Assembly: GCA_002392385.1 (NCBI GenBank)
Contig: DGGX01000061.1
Coordinates: 1 to 22,391 of the forward strand
Direction of reading: 5' to 3'
Source: Lachnospiraceae bacterium UBA3863
GTDB taxonomy: Bacteria; Bacillota; Clostridia; Lachnospirales; Lachnospiraceae
Length of the DNA stretch: 22,391 nt
The notes under the pieces were generated by a model. That model saw only the letters and a list, made by a program, of their open reading frames with translations, had not been told where the DNA came from and made no database searches. The number at the start of each line of letters is the position of its first letter. Within the stretch, counting starts at the first letter, position 1. Of this stretch, positions 14,670 through 22,391 are shown piece after piece. A program made the position numbers and the translations under genes.

Positions 14670-14713
14670 GTCCAAAATGGCCTATGTGCCCATTTTGGAC
14701 GCCCGTTTTGGCA
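14670..14713 (-). promoter_or_regulatory. Predicted enhancer (UAS) for the sigma-54 activator
   Basis: GTCCAAAATGG (14670-14680) and CCATTTTGGAC (14690-14700) form a perfect 11-bp inverted repeat with a 9-bp centre. A related half-site CCCGTTTTGGCA lies at 14702-14713, 13 bp from CCCATTTTGGAC (14689-14700), and a weaker CATTTGGAC at 14575-14583 lies nearer the promoter. The main palindrome is centred about 180 bp upstream of the predicted transcription start, a usual distance for sigma-54 activators acting by DNA looping. Confidence 0.65.
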
Positions 14714-14741
14714 ATATATTTATAATTTTTTTAGTTTGGCT

Positions 14742-16700
14742 CTACGTTTCTCTCTGGATCCATCTGCGTACAGTGTTGTATCCGATATCCAGCTCTTCTG
14801 CCATGCGTCTCATATTCCCTCCGCATCTGTCATAGCTGTCCCGGTAGAGCTGGTCTTCCATCTCCTTCAGAGTCCCGCGCCGCAGCACCATTCCGTCCGG
14901 CGGCAGCGCGGACATCTCCTGGGGTGCTGGCCTGGACTCTCGGAGGAGACCCAGGCTTCTGCGGACCATCTGGTCCCGGTCCTCCCCGGGAGATCCGCTG
15001 CTCTGCATGACCAGGAGCCTCTCCACAATATTCTGTAATTCCCGCACATTGCCGGGCCATGCGTATCCGCGGCTGAGCTCCGCCAGGTACTCCACGGCCC
15101 CCTTTTCGATCTTCTTCTGGCTGCCCTGATATTTCTCCAGGAAATAGCGAAACAGTGCTTTTACATCCTCCGGCCTCTCACGGAGGGGCGGGATCGTTAG
15201 TTCCAACACATTGATGCGATAGAGCAGATCCTGGCGGAACTGCTTCTCAGCCACCATCTCATCCAGATTCCGGTTCGTCGCGAAAATCAGGCGGTTGCGG
15301 ATGGGGATGACCTTGCGGCCTCCCACACGCACGATCGCCTTCTCCTGGATGACCCGCAGCAGCTTGGCCTGCAGAGACAGGGGCATCTCTCCGATCTCGT
15401 CCAGAAACAGGGTACCGCCGTAGGAGATCTCGAAGATGCCGGGCTTGCCGCCTTTTCTGGCGCCTGTGAAGGCGCCCTCTTCATAGCCGAACAGTTCACT
15501 TTCCAGCAAGTTCTCCGGCAGGGAGGCGCAGTTCAGGGCCACAAAGGGGCCTCGCGCATAGGGGGACGCGTTGTGGATACACTGAGCCAGAACGTCCTTT
15601 CCGGTCCCGCTCTCTCCCAGGATCAGGACATTGCTGGAGGCGTTGGAGAACTGTCTGGCCGTCCGTACGAGCATCCTGGTAGCCATATCCTCCGCGATCA
15701 TGTCTTCGAAATGCCATTTGGCTGTAAAGCCGTTGGAATCGATGGACTTGCGGATCTGGCTCTCTGTCTTATACAGCTTGGGAACATCGATGACACTGAT
15801 CAGTTCGATCGGTCCCTTCTGTACAAGAGATGGATCCAGTTCCAGAGGCCGCCTGAAGACAGAATAGGGAACGTCATTGTAAGTGATGATCTCTTTCCTG
15901 CGGACCTGCATGGCCTTCTTAAAGAAGGCATTCAACTCCGACAGCTCTGTCTCCTGTCTTCCATGAAGACGGTCCATGGGAACACCGGACATCTTGCAGA
16001 TATTGTTATTGGCTATAGTGACGGTCCCGTTCTCCAGAATCATAAAGCCGCTGTTCGTCGTGTTCAGAACAGCCTCCAGCAGCCGGTTGTTCCGAATGTC
16101 ACGAGCCCTGCTGTTCACAGCGCTGATCAGGTTCCGCACCGCACAACGCAGTTCAAAGGGATCTATGCGGATAGTCACAGTTTCCATCCCATAATCCCTG
16201 GCCGCCTTGAGCAGCATAGGTGTCCCGCTGGCGATCGCCTGACAGCTGCGGAACTTCTCAAAAGCCCCCTCTTCCGCCCAGTACCGCGGGTCCTCCACAG
16301 TGTAATTGTCGCAGTCATCCTGTATCTTGAGAGCCTGGATCGGATGATCCGGGAGACTCAGCAGTTCTTCCTGATTGTAGGCGAATTTCTCCGCATCCGC
16401 CTCGGGATACAGGAAAGCCACCTTCTTGCCGGGCGTGACTCTCTGCACAGTCTGGATCAGGTCCTGCCTGGAAATATGCATGGTGGCGACAGGCACTTCC
16501 AGTTCCTCTTCTATCAGGTTCCCGTAGGGGCTGCGGGCGATGATGCCGTCCACATGCTCCCTGTGGATCAGTCTGTCCAGCTGACTGCTGACCGCCGCCT
16601 TGTCCACGATGATCCATATCAGTTCTACGCCCATCTGTTCTCCGACGCCCGACACAAGGGCGCCTGAATACTCATCCGGGACCAGCACTCCGAACCGCAT
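14742..16700 (-). CDS. Sigma-54-dependent activator with PrpR-type sensor, PAS and Fis-type HTH
   Basis: The ATG at 16700, preceded by AAGGAG, gives 652 residues. Residues 1-190 resemble the PrpR N-terminal sensor (FGVLVPDEY; then [20 protein letters not shown] and [12 protein letters not shown]), a periplasmic-binding-like fold that detects a small metabolite. A PAS-like region follows (about 205-310). The AAA+ domain (about 330-565) has Walker A GESGTGKD (362-369), the sigma-54 contact loop GAFTGA (409-414), Walker B GGTLFLDE (428-435), LRERPED (506-512) and WPGNVREL (548-555). The C-terminal helix-turn-helix is at about 627-650. The intact GAFTGA loop means it should remodel sigma-54 holoenzyme. 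It lies between two sigma-54 promoters and is the obvious regulator of both flanking operons, probably sensing the substrate or an intermediate. Confidence 0.95.
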   Translation of the reverse strand: MRFGVLVPDEYSGALVSGVGEQMGVELIWIIVDKAAVSSQLDRLIHREHVDGIIARSPYGNLIEEELEVPVATMHISRQDLIQTVQRVTPGKKVAFLYPEADAEKFAYNQEELLSLPDHPIQALKIQDDCDNYTVEDPRYWAEEGAFEKFRSCQAIASGTPMLLKAARDYGMETVTIRIDPFELRCAVRNLISAVNSRARDIRNNRLLEAVLNTTNSGFMILENGTVTIANNNICKMSGVPMDRLHGRQETELSELNAFFKKAMQVRRKEIITYNDVPYSVFRRPLELDPSLVQKGPIELISVIDVPKLYKTESQIRKSIDSNGFTAKWHFEDMIAEDMATRMLVRTARQFSNASSNVLILGESGTGKDVLAQCIHNASPYARGPFVALNCASLPENLLESELFGYEEGAFTGARKGGKPGIFEISYGGTLFLDEIGEMPLSLQAKLLRVIQEKAIVRVGGRKVIPIRNRLIFATNRNLDEMVAEKQFRQDLLYRINVLELTIPPLRERPEDVKALFRYFLEKYQGSQKKIEKGAVEYLAELSRGYAWPGNVRELQNIVERLLVMQSSGSPGEDRDQMVRRSLGLLRESRPAPQEMSALPPDGMVLRRGTLKEMEDQLYRDSYDRCGGNMRRMAEELDIGYNTVRRWIQRET

Positions 16701-16806
16701 AACCAGCACTCCTTCCCATCGATATGTCCTGTTTCTCACAGTCTATCACATTTCTCAGTGTCGTGCAGACCCAACCTGCCGGCTGTGTCCCGGACGGCCA
16801 TTTCGG

Positions 16807-16824
16807 AATGGCATAAAAGTTGCT
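16807..16824 (+). promoter_or_regulatory. Sigma-54 (-24/-12) promoter of the MFS/adenylation operon
   Basis: The plus strand reads AATGGCATAAAAGTTGCT. TGGCAT and TTGCT are separated by 5 bp, and the invariant GG (16810-16811) and GC (16822-16823) are 12 bp apart. The start of transcription would be near 16835, giving a leader of about 51 nt before the MFS ATG. CCATTTCGGAA at 16798-16808 matches the predicted activator half-site CCATTTTGGAC at 9 of 11 positions, but it overlaps the -24 region, which is not a normal enhancer position. Confidence 0.8.
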
Positions 16825-16885
16825 CTTTAATCCTGCAGTTTACGAATGTAAGAAGCAGTATCAGTTAGCGGAGGACAATCTACTT

Positions 16886-18124
16886 ATGAGCAAAAAAAAA
16901 TTTCATTATGCATGGGTCATCATGATCGCCTGTTTCATCATCCTGATGAATCTGATGGGCCTCGTTCTGGCCGTCACGACCGTTTTCCTCAAGCCGGTCA
17001 GTGAGGCACTAGGCTTGTCCCGTACACAGTTCTCCTCTTATACCCTCGTGCATGGAATTCTGGGTATGGTGGCCAGCATGTTCGCGGGACCGATCATCAA
17101 GAAGCTGGGGGTCAGAAAGACTGTACTCACCGGTACCCTCATGGTCGCCCTGTCCCTTGTGGGCTACTCCCGCAGCTCTGCCATGTGGCACTTCTGGATA
17201 TTCGGAGCGATCTGCGGATTCGGGGCTGGTTTCTCCGCGGCCATCCTGTGCTCTGTGCTTCTCAACAACTGGTTCAAAGCCCAGAAGGGGCTTGCCACCA
17301 GTATCGCGTTCATGGGAACTACCATCGGCAATCTGGTCTACTCGCGGCTCGCGGGTGTGCTTCTGGAAAAATGCGGCTGGCGCATGTCCTACGTGATCTT
17401 CGCTGGTATCGTCCTGGTCGTCACTTCTCTGGTCGGATTGTTCCTGGTGGAAGAATTCCCGAAGAACCGCGGTCTTGCCCCCTACGGGGAACAGGAGGTC
17501 GCGGGTTCTGAGGCCCTGGGGACTGTGTCCGGCGTTCTGCAGAAGGACTTTCTCAAGGCTCCGCCTTTCTATCTGATGGCACTCAGTTTTCTCCTCAACG
17601 GTGTCGTGATCATGGGCGTGCAGAACCATCTGCTCGCTTACCTGAGCGATATCGGATATGCCACAGCTGCCGCCACCAATATTTATACGATCCTTCTGGT
17701 CGTACAGATGGGCGGCAAGCTCCTTCTTGGTGCCATGGTCGACAGATTCGGTGTCAAGCTTAGTATGCTCTACATCTTTGTGACCTATGTTCTGGCTATC
17801 GTCGGCTTCCTGTTCGCGACCAGTACCCCCATGGCCATTATGGGCGCTATTGGACTGGGTCTTGCCGCCGGCGTCTGCACCATCATCCCTCCCATCCTGA
17901 CCGGCCAGCTGGTGGGCAACAGGGATTTCGCGGGGATCTTCGGCAGCCTGAATGTCTTCAATAACCTGGGCATCTCCTTAAGCACCATCTGCACCAGCCT
18001 TATGTATGACACTGTCGGCTATCGCTTTGCCTGGATCGTTTACCTGTTCGGCATGTTCATCATTACCGCCTGTGTCTTCCTGTCCATCCGGACAGGCAGG
18101 AATCTGGAGTGGAAGGAAGAATGA
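16886..18124 (+). CDS. MFS transporter, OFA/monocarboxylate-like
   Basis: The ATG at 16886 gives 412 residues beginning MSKKKFHYAW; the frame extended to 16820 would start inside the sigma-54 promoter and is rejected. GGAGGA lies 11 nt upstream. Twelve hydrophobic segments are evident, with the loop GPIIKKLGVRK (68-78) in place of MFS motif A, NNWFKAQKGLATSIAFMG (127-144) and a second-half DRFGVK loop. These features are shared with oxalate/formate antiporters and monocarboxylate carriers, so it probably carries a small organic anion. Its stop overlaps the adenylation gene as ATGA, which couples the two. Substrate is unknown. Confidence 0.88.
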   Translation: MSKKKFHYAWVIMIACFIILMNLMGLVLAVTTVFLKPVSEALGLSRTQFSSYTLVHGILGMVASMFAGPIIKKLGVRKTVLTGTLMVALSLVGYSRSSAMWHFWIFGAICGFGAGFSAAILCSVLLNNWFKAQKGLATSIAFMGTTIGNLVYSRLAGVLLEKCGWRMSYVIFAGIVLVVTSLVGLFLVEEFPKNRGLAPYGEQEVAGSEALGTVSGVLQKDFLKAPPFYLMALSFLLNGVVIMGVQNHLLAYLSDIGYATAAATNIYTILLVVQMGGKLLLGAMVDRFGVKLSMLYIFVTYVLAIVGFLFATSTPMAIMGAIGLGLAAGVCTIIPPILTGQLVGNRDFAGIFGSLNVFNNLGISLSTICTSLMYDTVGYRFAWIVYLFGMFIITACVFLSIRTGRNLEWKEE

Positions 18125-19659
18125 TACTTTCTGAAATCCTTGAACAGAATACTTCGCTCTTCTCTGAGAACACCGTCGTCGGACTCTTCCGGATCGCAGC
18201 CTCATGGTACCCGGACAAGACAGCCGTCAGCGACAGTCATTCCTCTCTCACCTACAGAGAATTGGATGCTGCCTCTGACCGTCTGGCTGCCTATCTGCTG
18301 TGCCATGAGAAGCTGGCGTATGCCTGCCGGAAAGGGTCCGATGACGCCCCCTCCTCAGAGGAGATCATCGCGGTCTCCATCGACCGGTCTCCTGAAGCCG
18401 TCATTGCTGTTCTGGGGATCTGGAAGGCGGGTGCCGGCTGCATGGCCCTGGACGCCCAGTGCCCCAAAGTTCTCACGCAGCGCCGTCTCGCCCTCGCGCA
18501 TACACACGTCATCATAGACAGTGCCTACCTGGCCAGAGCTCTGCGCGAACAGCCGGGCTGCCCTTCCGGCGTCGACCTGTCAACGCCGGACCGGACTGCC
18601 ATGATCATTTTCACCTCCGGCTCTACCGGTGAGCCCAAGGGTGTCCGGCTCCTCCACGCGAACATTGCAGCCAGTATACGGAGTTTCCGGGTACTGCCCC
18701 TGTACAGCACGGATATCTACGCCTCCTTCGCAAGCCTGGTATTTGTAGCCGCGCTCTATGATATTGCTGTATGCCTCACCCTTGGATGCACGCTTGTATT
18801 TGTACCCGACGACATACGCCGGGACATCCGCAGGATCGCTCAGTTCTATATCAAAGAGCAGATCTCTGTATCTTTTCTCCCTCCCCACATGGCCTGCAAG
18901 TATATGGATGTGGATGCCGGCAGTCCCCTGCGGCTGCTCCTGGTGGGGAGCGAGACGGTCCGCAATCTCAGAAAACGCCCCTACGAGATCGTCAATGTCT
19001 ACGCCTCCAGTGAGGCCTGCGCGATCATCAGCACCTACAAGGTCCGGGAAGCGGCTGACACTTACCCCATCGGAACTCCCGTGCCCGGACTTCACGCCTT
19101 TCTGCTGTCTGAGGACGGCCTACCTGCCGCGGAAGGAGAGACCGGCGAGCTCTGGATCTCCGGCCCCCAGGTCTTCCACGGCTACCTGAACCTCCCTGCC
19201 CTCAACCGCGAGAGATTCCGTCCTAATCCCTTCGATAAAGGCACCGCCGGATTTGAGAAGATGTTTCGTACCGGCGATCTGGCCCGTCGGGAGAACGGCC
19301 AGCTGATCTTCGCAGGCCGCAAGGATTCCATGTATAAGATCCGTGGATTCCGGGTAGAAGGTGAAGCCGTGGAGAGAGCCATTCTCTCCTGTCCAGAAAT
19401 AAAAGAAGCCGCGGCTGTCTGCCATACAGACAACCGCGGTGCCCGAATCCTGTTCGCTTATTTCTCCGCGGACCATATTGTCGATCACAGAAACCTCCGT
19501 GACTTTCTTGCCGCCAGAATTCCCTATTATGAGATCCCTACAGGTCTGATCCAGCTTCCTGCTCTGCCCCGCACCCTCTCCGGTAAGATCGACAGACATG
19601 CCTTTCAGCCGCCTGCGGAAATCGACGACTACAAGCTTGTGAAAAAGCTGTATTACTAG
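18121..19659 (+). CDS. Stand-alone adenylation enzyme (NRPS A-domain/DltA-like AMP-forming ligase)
   Basis: Starting at the ATG in the ATGA overlap (GGAAGGA upstream) gives 512 residues; a GTG 12 nt earlier is possible. Core motifs are in order: TSGSTGEPKG (165-174), YASSEAC (294-300), GELWISGPQVFHGYLN (342-357), FRTGDLAR (382-389), GRKDSMYKIRGFRVE (399-413) and PRTLSGKIDR (483-492) with catalytic Lys489. It would activate a carboxylate as acyl-AMP. The A4 block that in amino-acid A-domains reads F-D-x-x-x-W reads FVAALY (208-213), so the Asp that binds the substrate amino group is Val209. This points to a non-amino-acid substrate. No carrier or condensation domain is attached, so the acceptor may be CoA or a separate carrier protein. 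Placement under sigma-54 control ties it to the neighbouring CoA pathway. Confidence 0.88.
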   Translation: MILSEILEQNTSLFSENTVVGLFRIAASWYPDKTAVSDSHSSLTYRELDAASDRLAAYLLCHEKLAYACRKGSDDAPSSEEIIAVSIDRSPEAVIAVLGIWKAGAGCMALDAQCPKVLTQRRLALAHTHVIIDSAYLARALREQPGCPSGVDLSTPDRTAMIIFTSGSTGEPKGVRLLHANIAASIRSFRVLPLYSTDIYASFASLVFVAALYDIAVCLTLGCTLVFVPDDIRRDIRRIAQFYIKEQISVSFLPPHMACKYMDVDAGSPLRLLLVGSETVRNLRKRPYEIVNVYASSEACAIISTYKVREAADTYPIGTPVPGLHAFLLSEDGLPAAEGETGELWISGPQVFHGYLNLPALNRERFRPNPFDKGTAGFEKMFRTGDLARRENGQLIFAGRKDSMYKIRGFRVEGEAVERAILSCPEIKEAAAVCHTDNRGARILFAYFSADHIVDHRNLRDFLAARIPYYEIPTGLIQLPALPRTLSGKIDRHAFQPPAEIDDYKLVKKLYY

Positions 19660-19689
19660 GCTCGCAGCTCCTGCCCCGTCTCGTCTCTC

Positions 19690-19956
19690 CTACCTTGTCC
19701 TGAAGCCGCGTTCATCCTGCACGAGGGGTATGGTCCGGCTGTCCATGTTCTCGATCCTGATGTATCGGCCGCGCTCGACGGCCAGGATGACGGCGTCGAT
19801 CTGTTCTTCTGTTCCCTGGATCTCCATGGTCACCGAGCCGTCGTACTCGTTCCGCACCCAGCCAGTCGCACCGACCATGTCGGCCGCGTGGCGGGCGCGG
19901 TAGCGGAAGCCGACGCCCTGGACCCATCCGTAGAAAACGATTCTCCTGCGAATCAT
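19690..19956 (-). CDS. acyP: Acylphosphatase
   Basis: The ATG at 19956 behind GAGGAGA gives 88 residues, the usual size. Acylphosphatases hydrolyse acyl phosphates such as acetyl phosphate or 1,3-bisphosphoglycerate in the cytoplasm. The signature YGWVQGVGFRYRARHAAD (9-26) carries catalytic Arg18, and GWVRNEYDGSV (32-42) carries catalytic Asn36. It converges with the adenylation gene with only 30 bp between stops, and no terminator is seen in that gap. It is 84 bp downstream of the LtrA-like gene on the same strand. Confidence 0.93.
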   Translation of the reverse strand: MIRRRIVFYGWVQGVGFRYRARHAADMVGATGWVRNEYDGSVTMEIQGTEEQIDAVILAVERGRYIRIENMDSRTIPLVQDERGFRTR

Positions 19957-20039
19957 GACATTCTCCTCACAAACCGGCATTGTTGAGCCGGCATTCTGTT
20001 CACGCATGTGCCCGTTCACTATTCTTTCGTCCTGTAAGG

Positions 20040-21149
20040 CTATTCTTTCTTCCCGTAATGCAGGTCACAGAGCTGCAAATAGATAAAGGCGGCTGTGAGG
20101 GCGATGCAGACGTAGGGGATCCTGCAGAGGGCGAGCATGAGGGCCACGAAGGCCGCAGAGGTCAGGGCGAATCTTGTATAGTAGCGGAGCCCGCCGCCCT
20201 TGTTATATTTGGAGTATTCCTGGGTCGCCAGCAGGCAGATGTAGAACAGCAGGATGGAGACCGCCATGAAGATCGTTTTGGGCACGACGCTGACGCCCCG
20301 TCTCTGCATGAAGTCCATGGCGACCGTGATATTGTTCAGGGCGAAGATCATCACGATGTGGAGCATCATGTATTTGAATCCGGAGGTCTTCGTTTCCGGA
20401 TCCATCAGGTGGTTGTAGTAGTGGCCGTAGGCTGAGAAGAGGCCGACGACGATGGCGAAGGCCATCAGGGAATAGTAGATCGCGGCGGGTGAGAAGCCGT
20501 CGTCGAAGTAACCCCTGATCCCCAGCACCATTTCGCCGAAGGTGAACACGATATAGAGCATCACGCGTTCCGCCATGTGGGGGAAATCGACCAGCATGCG
20601 CCGCTCCGAATCCCGGAAGACCAGCGTCACGCAGAATCCGAATACCAGTGCCCAGGGAGACAGGGCAAGACCGGTACCGGCGTAGATGGGTATCGAGACA
20701 AGGATCATCGCTGCTTCGATCACAAGGTGGACCGCGTAGCGGTACCGGTGCCTGCGCAGCTCCGCATCCTCCTCGTTATGACGCCGGGCCGCCAAATAAT
20801 AATGCAGGGCCATGTTCAGGATGATCAGCGCCCAGGATATGTGGTAGCGCAGGTAGACCGGCCCCCAGTCCGTCCGGATCCCCTCCGCCATATAGTAGAG
20901 GAGATACATGTTGAAGAACATCATCAGATGCTCTCTGAGGGAGCCGTCTCCATAGTGATTGATGTAAAGAGAGCTGATATACCAGATCTGCAGGGCCACC
21001 ATGGTCGACGCCATATAAGAGAAGTAATCCAGCGGCGTGACAAAACCGGTCGTTACATGGTGCAGAAGGGACACATTTCTGCTGACCAGATAGACAAAGA
21101 TCAGATCGTAGATCAGCTCGACATATTCGACCTTGCGCTTCTCGCTCAC
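20040..21149 (-). CDS. LtrA-family (low temperature requirement A-like) membrane protein
   Basis: The start is GTG at 21149, with GGGAGG 6-7 nt upstream. The 369-residue product has about ten hydrophobic spans and opens with VEYVELIYDLIFVYLV (8-23), matching the V-x-x-x-E-L-x-x-D-L-x-F-V start of LtrA proteins, first described in Listeria mutants unable to grow in the cold. Other marks are RHRYRYAVHLVIEA and FTFGEMVLGIRGYFDD, the latter corresponding to the conserved GE motif of the second half. The molecular function of the family is not established. A TATAAT lies about 50 bp upstream, so it likely has its own promoter. Confidence 0.85.
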   Translation of the reverse strand: MSEKRKVEYVELIYDLIFVYLVSRNVSLLHHVTTGFVTPLDYFSYMASTMVALQIWYISSLYINHYGDGSLREHLMMFFNMYLLYYMAEGIRTDWGPVYLRYHISWALIILNMALHYYLAARRHNEEDAELRRHRYRYAVHLVIEAAMILVSIPIYAGTGLALSPWALVFGFCVTLVFRDSERRMLVDFPHMAERVMLYIVFTFGEMVLGIRGYFDDGFSPAAIYYSLMAFAIVVGLFSAYGHYYNHLMDPETKTSGFKYMMLHIVMIFALNNITVAMDFMQRRGVSVVPKTIFMAVSILLFYICLLATQEYSKYNKGGGLRYYTRFALTSAAFVALMLALCRIPYVCIALTAAFIYLQLCDLHYGKKE

Positions 21150-21200
21150 CTTATGCCTCCCGCACTTCGTGGATCATCATTCCGGACAGTTATCCGTCCT

Positions 21201-21206
21201 ATTATA
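21201..21206 (-). promoter_or_regulatory. Candidate -10 element for the LtrA-like gene
   Basis: A perfect TATAAT on the minus strand (21206-21201) lies about 50 bp upstream of the GTG start at 21149. No good -35 is visible at 17 bp, so this is a moderate promoter call. Confidence 0.45.
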
Positions 21207-21225
21207 CCATATACCGCACAGGGGA

Positions 21226-21268
21226 AAGCCGTACCGGACTACTGCCACTCTCCGGTACGGCTTATTTC
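21226..21268. terminator. Stem-loop between acetyltransferase and LtrA-like genes
   Basis: AAGCCGTACCGGA (21226-21238) pairs exactly with TCCGGTACGGCTT (21251-21263) across a 12-nt loop. On the minus strand, in which both neighbours are transcribed, it follows the acetyltransferase stop (21275) and is trailed by TTTCCCC, a weak T tract. It most likely ends the acetyltransferase transcript. Confidence 0.65.
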
Positions 21269-21274
21269 ATTTCT

Positions 21275-21796
21275 TCAGTTATGCTCTCCGATGAACTTCT
21301 CCATCCAGATCATGTTGTACCAGCGCCCGAACTTGTAGGCGCACTTGTGAAAAGTGCCCACGGTCCGATAGCCCAGGTGTGCGTGGTAATCTGCGCTGTT
21401 GGTGTTGAGGTACTCATCATCGGTCTCCGGATAGGCGATGCAGCCGTAGACGTTGAGGATCCCCATGGCCTTGAGTTCCGCTTCCAGGGCCTCGGTCAGC
21501 CGCCTGCCCAGGCCGCCCTTGCGGGCGTCGCGGTCCAGATAGATGCTGATCTCGCAGGACCGGTCGTAGGCTGCCCGGGCCTTGAAGGGGCCCGCGTAGG
21601 CGTAGCCTTCGATCCTTCCGTCCCTCTCGATCACGAGATAGGGGTATCTGCCCAGCGTGTGCTCCATCCGGGACCTGAACTCCTCGAGGGAGGGCGTCTC
21701 GTACTCAAACGAGATGGCCGTGTTCCTGACATAATAGTCATAGATCTCCACCAGGCGCTCCGCGTCTTCTGTCGTCGCCGTCCTGATCTCTGTCAT
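21275..21796 (-). CDS. GNAT N-acetyltransferase, phosphinothricin acetyltransferase-like
   Basis: The 173-residue protein begins at the ATG at 21796 behind GGGAGGG. The acetyl-CoA-binding motif A reads RKGGLGRRLTEALE (92-105). The blocks ISFEYETPSLEEFRSRM (28-44) and GYAYAGPFKARAAYDRSCEISIYL (64-87, here described in parts) define the PAT/YncA branch, which acetylates phosphinothricin, methionine sulfone and similar amino-acid analogues. The C-terminal part HLGYRTVGTFHKCAYKFGRW is also typical. The natural substrate is not readable. It starts 28 bp after the HAD-family gene on the same strand, so both may share a transcript. Confidence 0.9.
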   Translation of the reverse strand: MTEIRTATTEDAERLVEIYDYYVRNTAISFEYETPSLEEFRSRMEHTLGRYPYLVIERDGRIEGYAYAGPFKARAAYDRSCEISIYLDRDARKGGLGRRLTEALEAELKAMGILNVYGCIAYPETDDEYLNTNSADYHAHLGYRTVGTFHKCAYKFGRWYNMIWMEKFIGEHN

Positions 21797-21824
21797 GGTG
21801 TCCCTCCCGGTCTGTGCTTCTCGA

Positions 21825-22391
21825 TCAGGCCGCGGGCTGCTCCTCGGTCTCCTCCGTGGGTTCCTCCTCCGAAGGCGTCACCTGCCAGTCCTCCTCCCGG
21901 TACTGCTCCGCGGACTTGGTGATGCCGTCTCCGTAGATCTGGGCGAATTCCGTCCTCATGGAGATCGGGATGTAGCCCTTGCTCCGATATTCTTCCGACT
22001 TCTTGTCCCAGTCCTGGGTGCCCCACTCCCTGAAGGGATCATCGGCGACCATCATGTAGGCCTGGGCCGGATAGGGATTGCGGCTGTCGATCGTGTAGTT
22101 CATCATGCTCGTGTCGCTGCCGCTGTTGCCGAAGGCCAGCACCGGCCGCTGCCCGATCTCTCTCTGGATGTAGATGGATTTATTGCCGTTGAGGTTCTTC
22201 TGGATGAATCCGCCGGTCAGGACCAGTTCATCGCCGTTTTCATACTTGAAATTCAGGTTCGAGGCCTCGTCCTCGTGTCCGGCCTGCTTCACCTCGAAAT
22301 CCGTGCCGATCACATGGTTGGGCGTCACATAGTCTTTGATCGGAGAATTGGCCACGATCGCCCGGGTCGTCGTGCGCTCCGTGCCGCTGAT
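21825..22391 (-). CDS. HAD-superfamily phosphatase, C-terminal part (cut by window edge)
   Basis: The frame is open to the window end (189 codons visible); a GTG at 22355 is internal, since ISGTERTTTRAIV precedes it in frame. The visible part has GFIQKNLNGNKSIYIQREIG, containing the motif III lysine, and VLAFGNSGSDTSMMN, which corresponds to HAD motif IV with Asn at the first acidic position and Asp at the second. The aspartate nucleophile (motif I, D-x-D-x-T/V) lies outside the window. The C-terminus is a Glu/Pro/Thr tail. HAD enzymes hydrolyse phosphate esters; the phosphoserine-phosphatase-like branch fits best. Substrate and cell location cannot be judged without the N-terminus. Confidence 0.8.
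   Translation of the reverse strand: MSGTERTTTRAIVANSPIKDYVTPNHVIGTDFEVKQAGHEDEASNLNFKYENGDELVLTGGFIQKNLNGNKSIYIQREIGQRPVLAFGNSGSDTSMMNYTIDSRNPYPAQAYMMVADDPFREWGTQDWDKKSEEYRSKGYIPISMRTEFAQIYGDGITKSAEQYREEDWQVTPSEEEPTEETEEQPAA

Noticed and set aside
16701..16806. Enhancer palindrome for the MFS operon
   Set aside because: Only a single 9-of-11 half-site match was found, overlapping the -24 element; no full palindrome at a normal enhancer distance.
9237..19659. Bile-acid (bai) or carnitine (cai/gbu) cluster
   Set aside because: CaiB-like transferase, dehydrogenase and MFS recall these, but baiCD/baiE/baiA/baiH, crotonase CaiD, BCCT carrier and ETF genes are absent and the adenylation enzyme does not resemble BaiB.

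Overview
The window looks like a chromosomal segment of an anaerobic, fairly GC-rich Clostridia-type Firmicute, probably a gut Lachnospiraceae relative. The basis is the style of the lipoprotein signals (K-rich starts, lipobox then CGxS), the strong AGGAGG ribosome binding sites, and the gene content: a TM1266-type [FeFe]-hydrogenase-associated regulator, an FldA/CaiB-like CoA-transferase, a GntP permease and an OFA-type MFS carrier. The genus call is inference only.

Layout. Bases 1-235 hold the 5' part of an IS200-type transposase on the minus strand, with its left-end hairpins. Bases 446-1264 encode a lipoprotein with two tandem cystatin (stefin)-like domains. From 6649 down to 1401 the minus strand carries a small TM1266-like regulator, a NitT/TauT-type ABC importer (binding lipoprotein, permease, ATPase), the DNA repair glycosylase Tag, a doubtful small membrane ORF and a TPR membrane protein with its own promoter. 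A DUF3298-like lipoprotein (7051-8880, plus strand) ends at a clear terminator and is followed by about 220 bp of imperfect direct and inverted repeats.

The centre (9237-19659) is the most distinctive part and reads as one sigma-54 regulon for a carboxylic acid handled as a CoA thioester. A sigma-54 activator with a PrpR-type sensor (14742-16700) has a good -24/-12 promoter on each side. One (14512-14529, minus) drives class III CoA-transferase, hydratase-2-type enoyl-CoA hydratase, GntP permease, acyl-CoA dehydrogenase and a small membrane protein. The other (16807-16824, plus) drives an MFS carrier and a stand-alone adenylation enzyme. A perfect 11-bp inverted repeat with a further half-site (14670-14713) is positioned as the activator's enhancer. 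The enzymes fit either dehydration plus reduction of a 3-hydroxy acid or oxidation plus hydration of the saturated acid. The substrate cannot be read from the sequence. Two enzymes depart from family consensus: Asp replaces the catalytic Glu in the dehydrogenase, and Val replaces the amino-group-binding Asp in the adenylation enzyme.

The right end (19690-22391, minus strand) holds acylphosphatase, an LtrA-like membrane protein, a PAT-type GNAT acetyltransferase and the C-terminal part of a HAD-family phosphatase cut by the window edge. No rRNA, tRNA or CRISPR array was seen.
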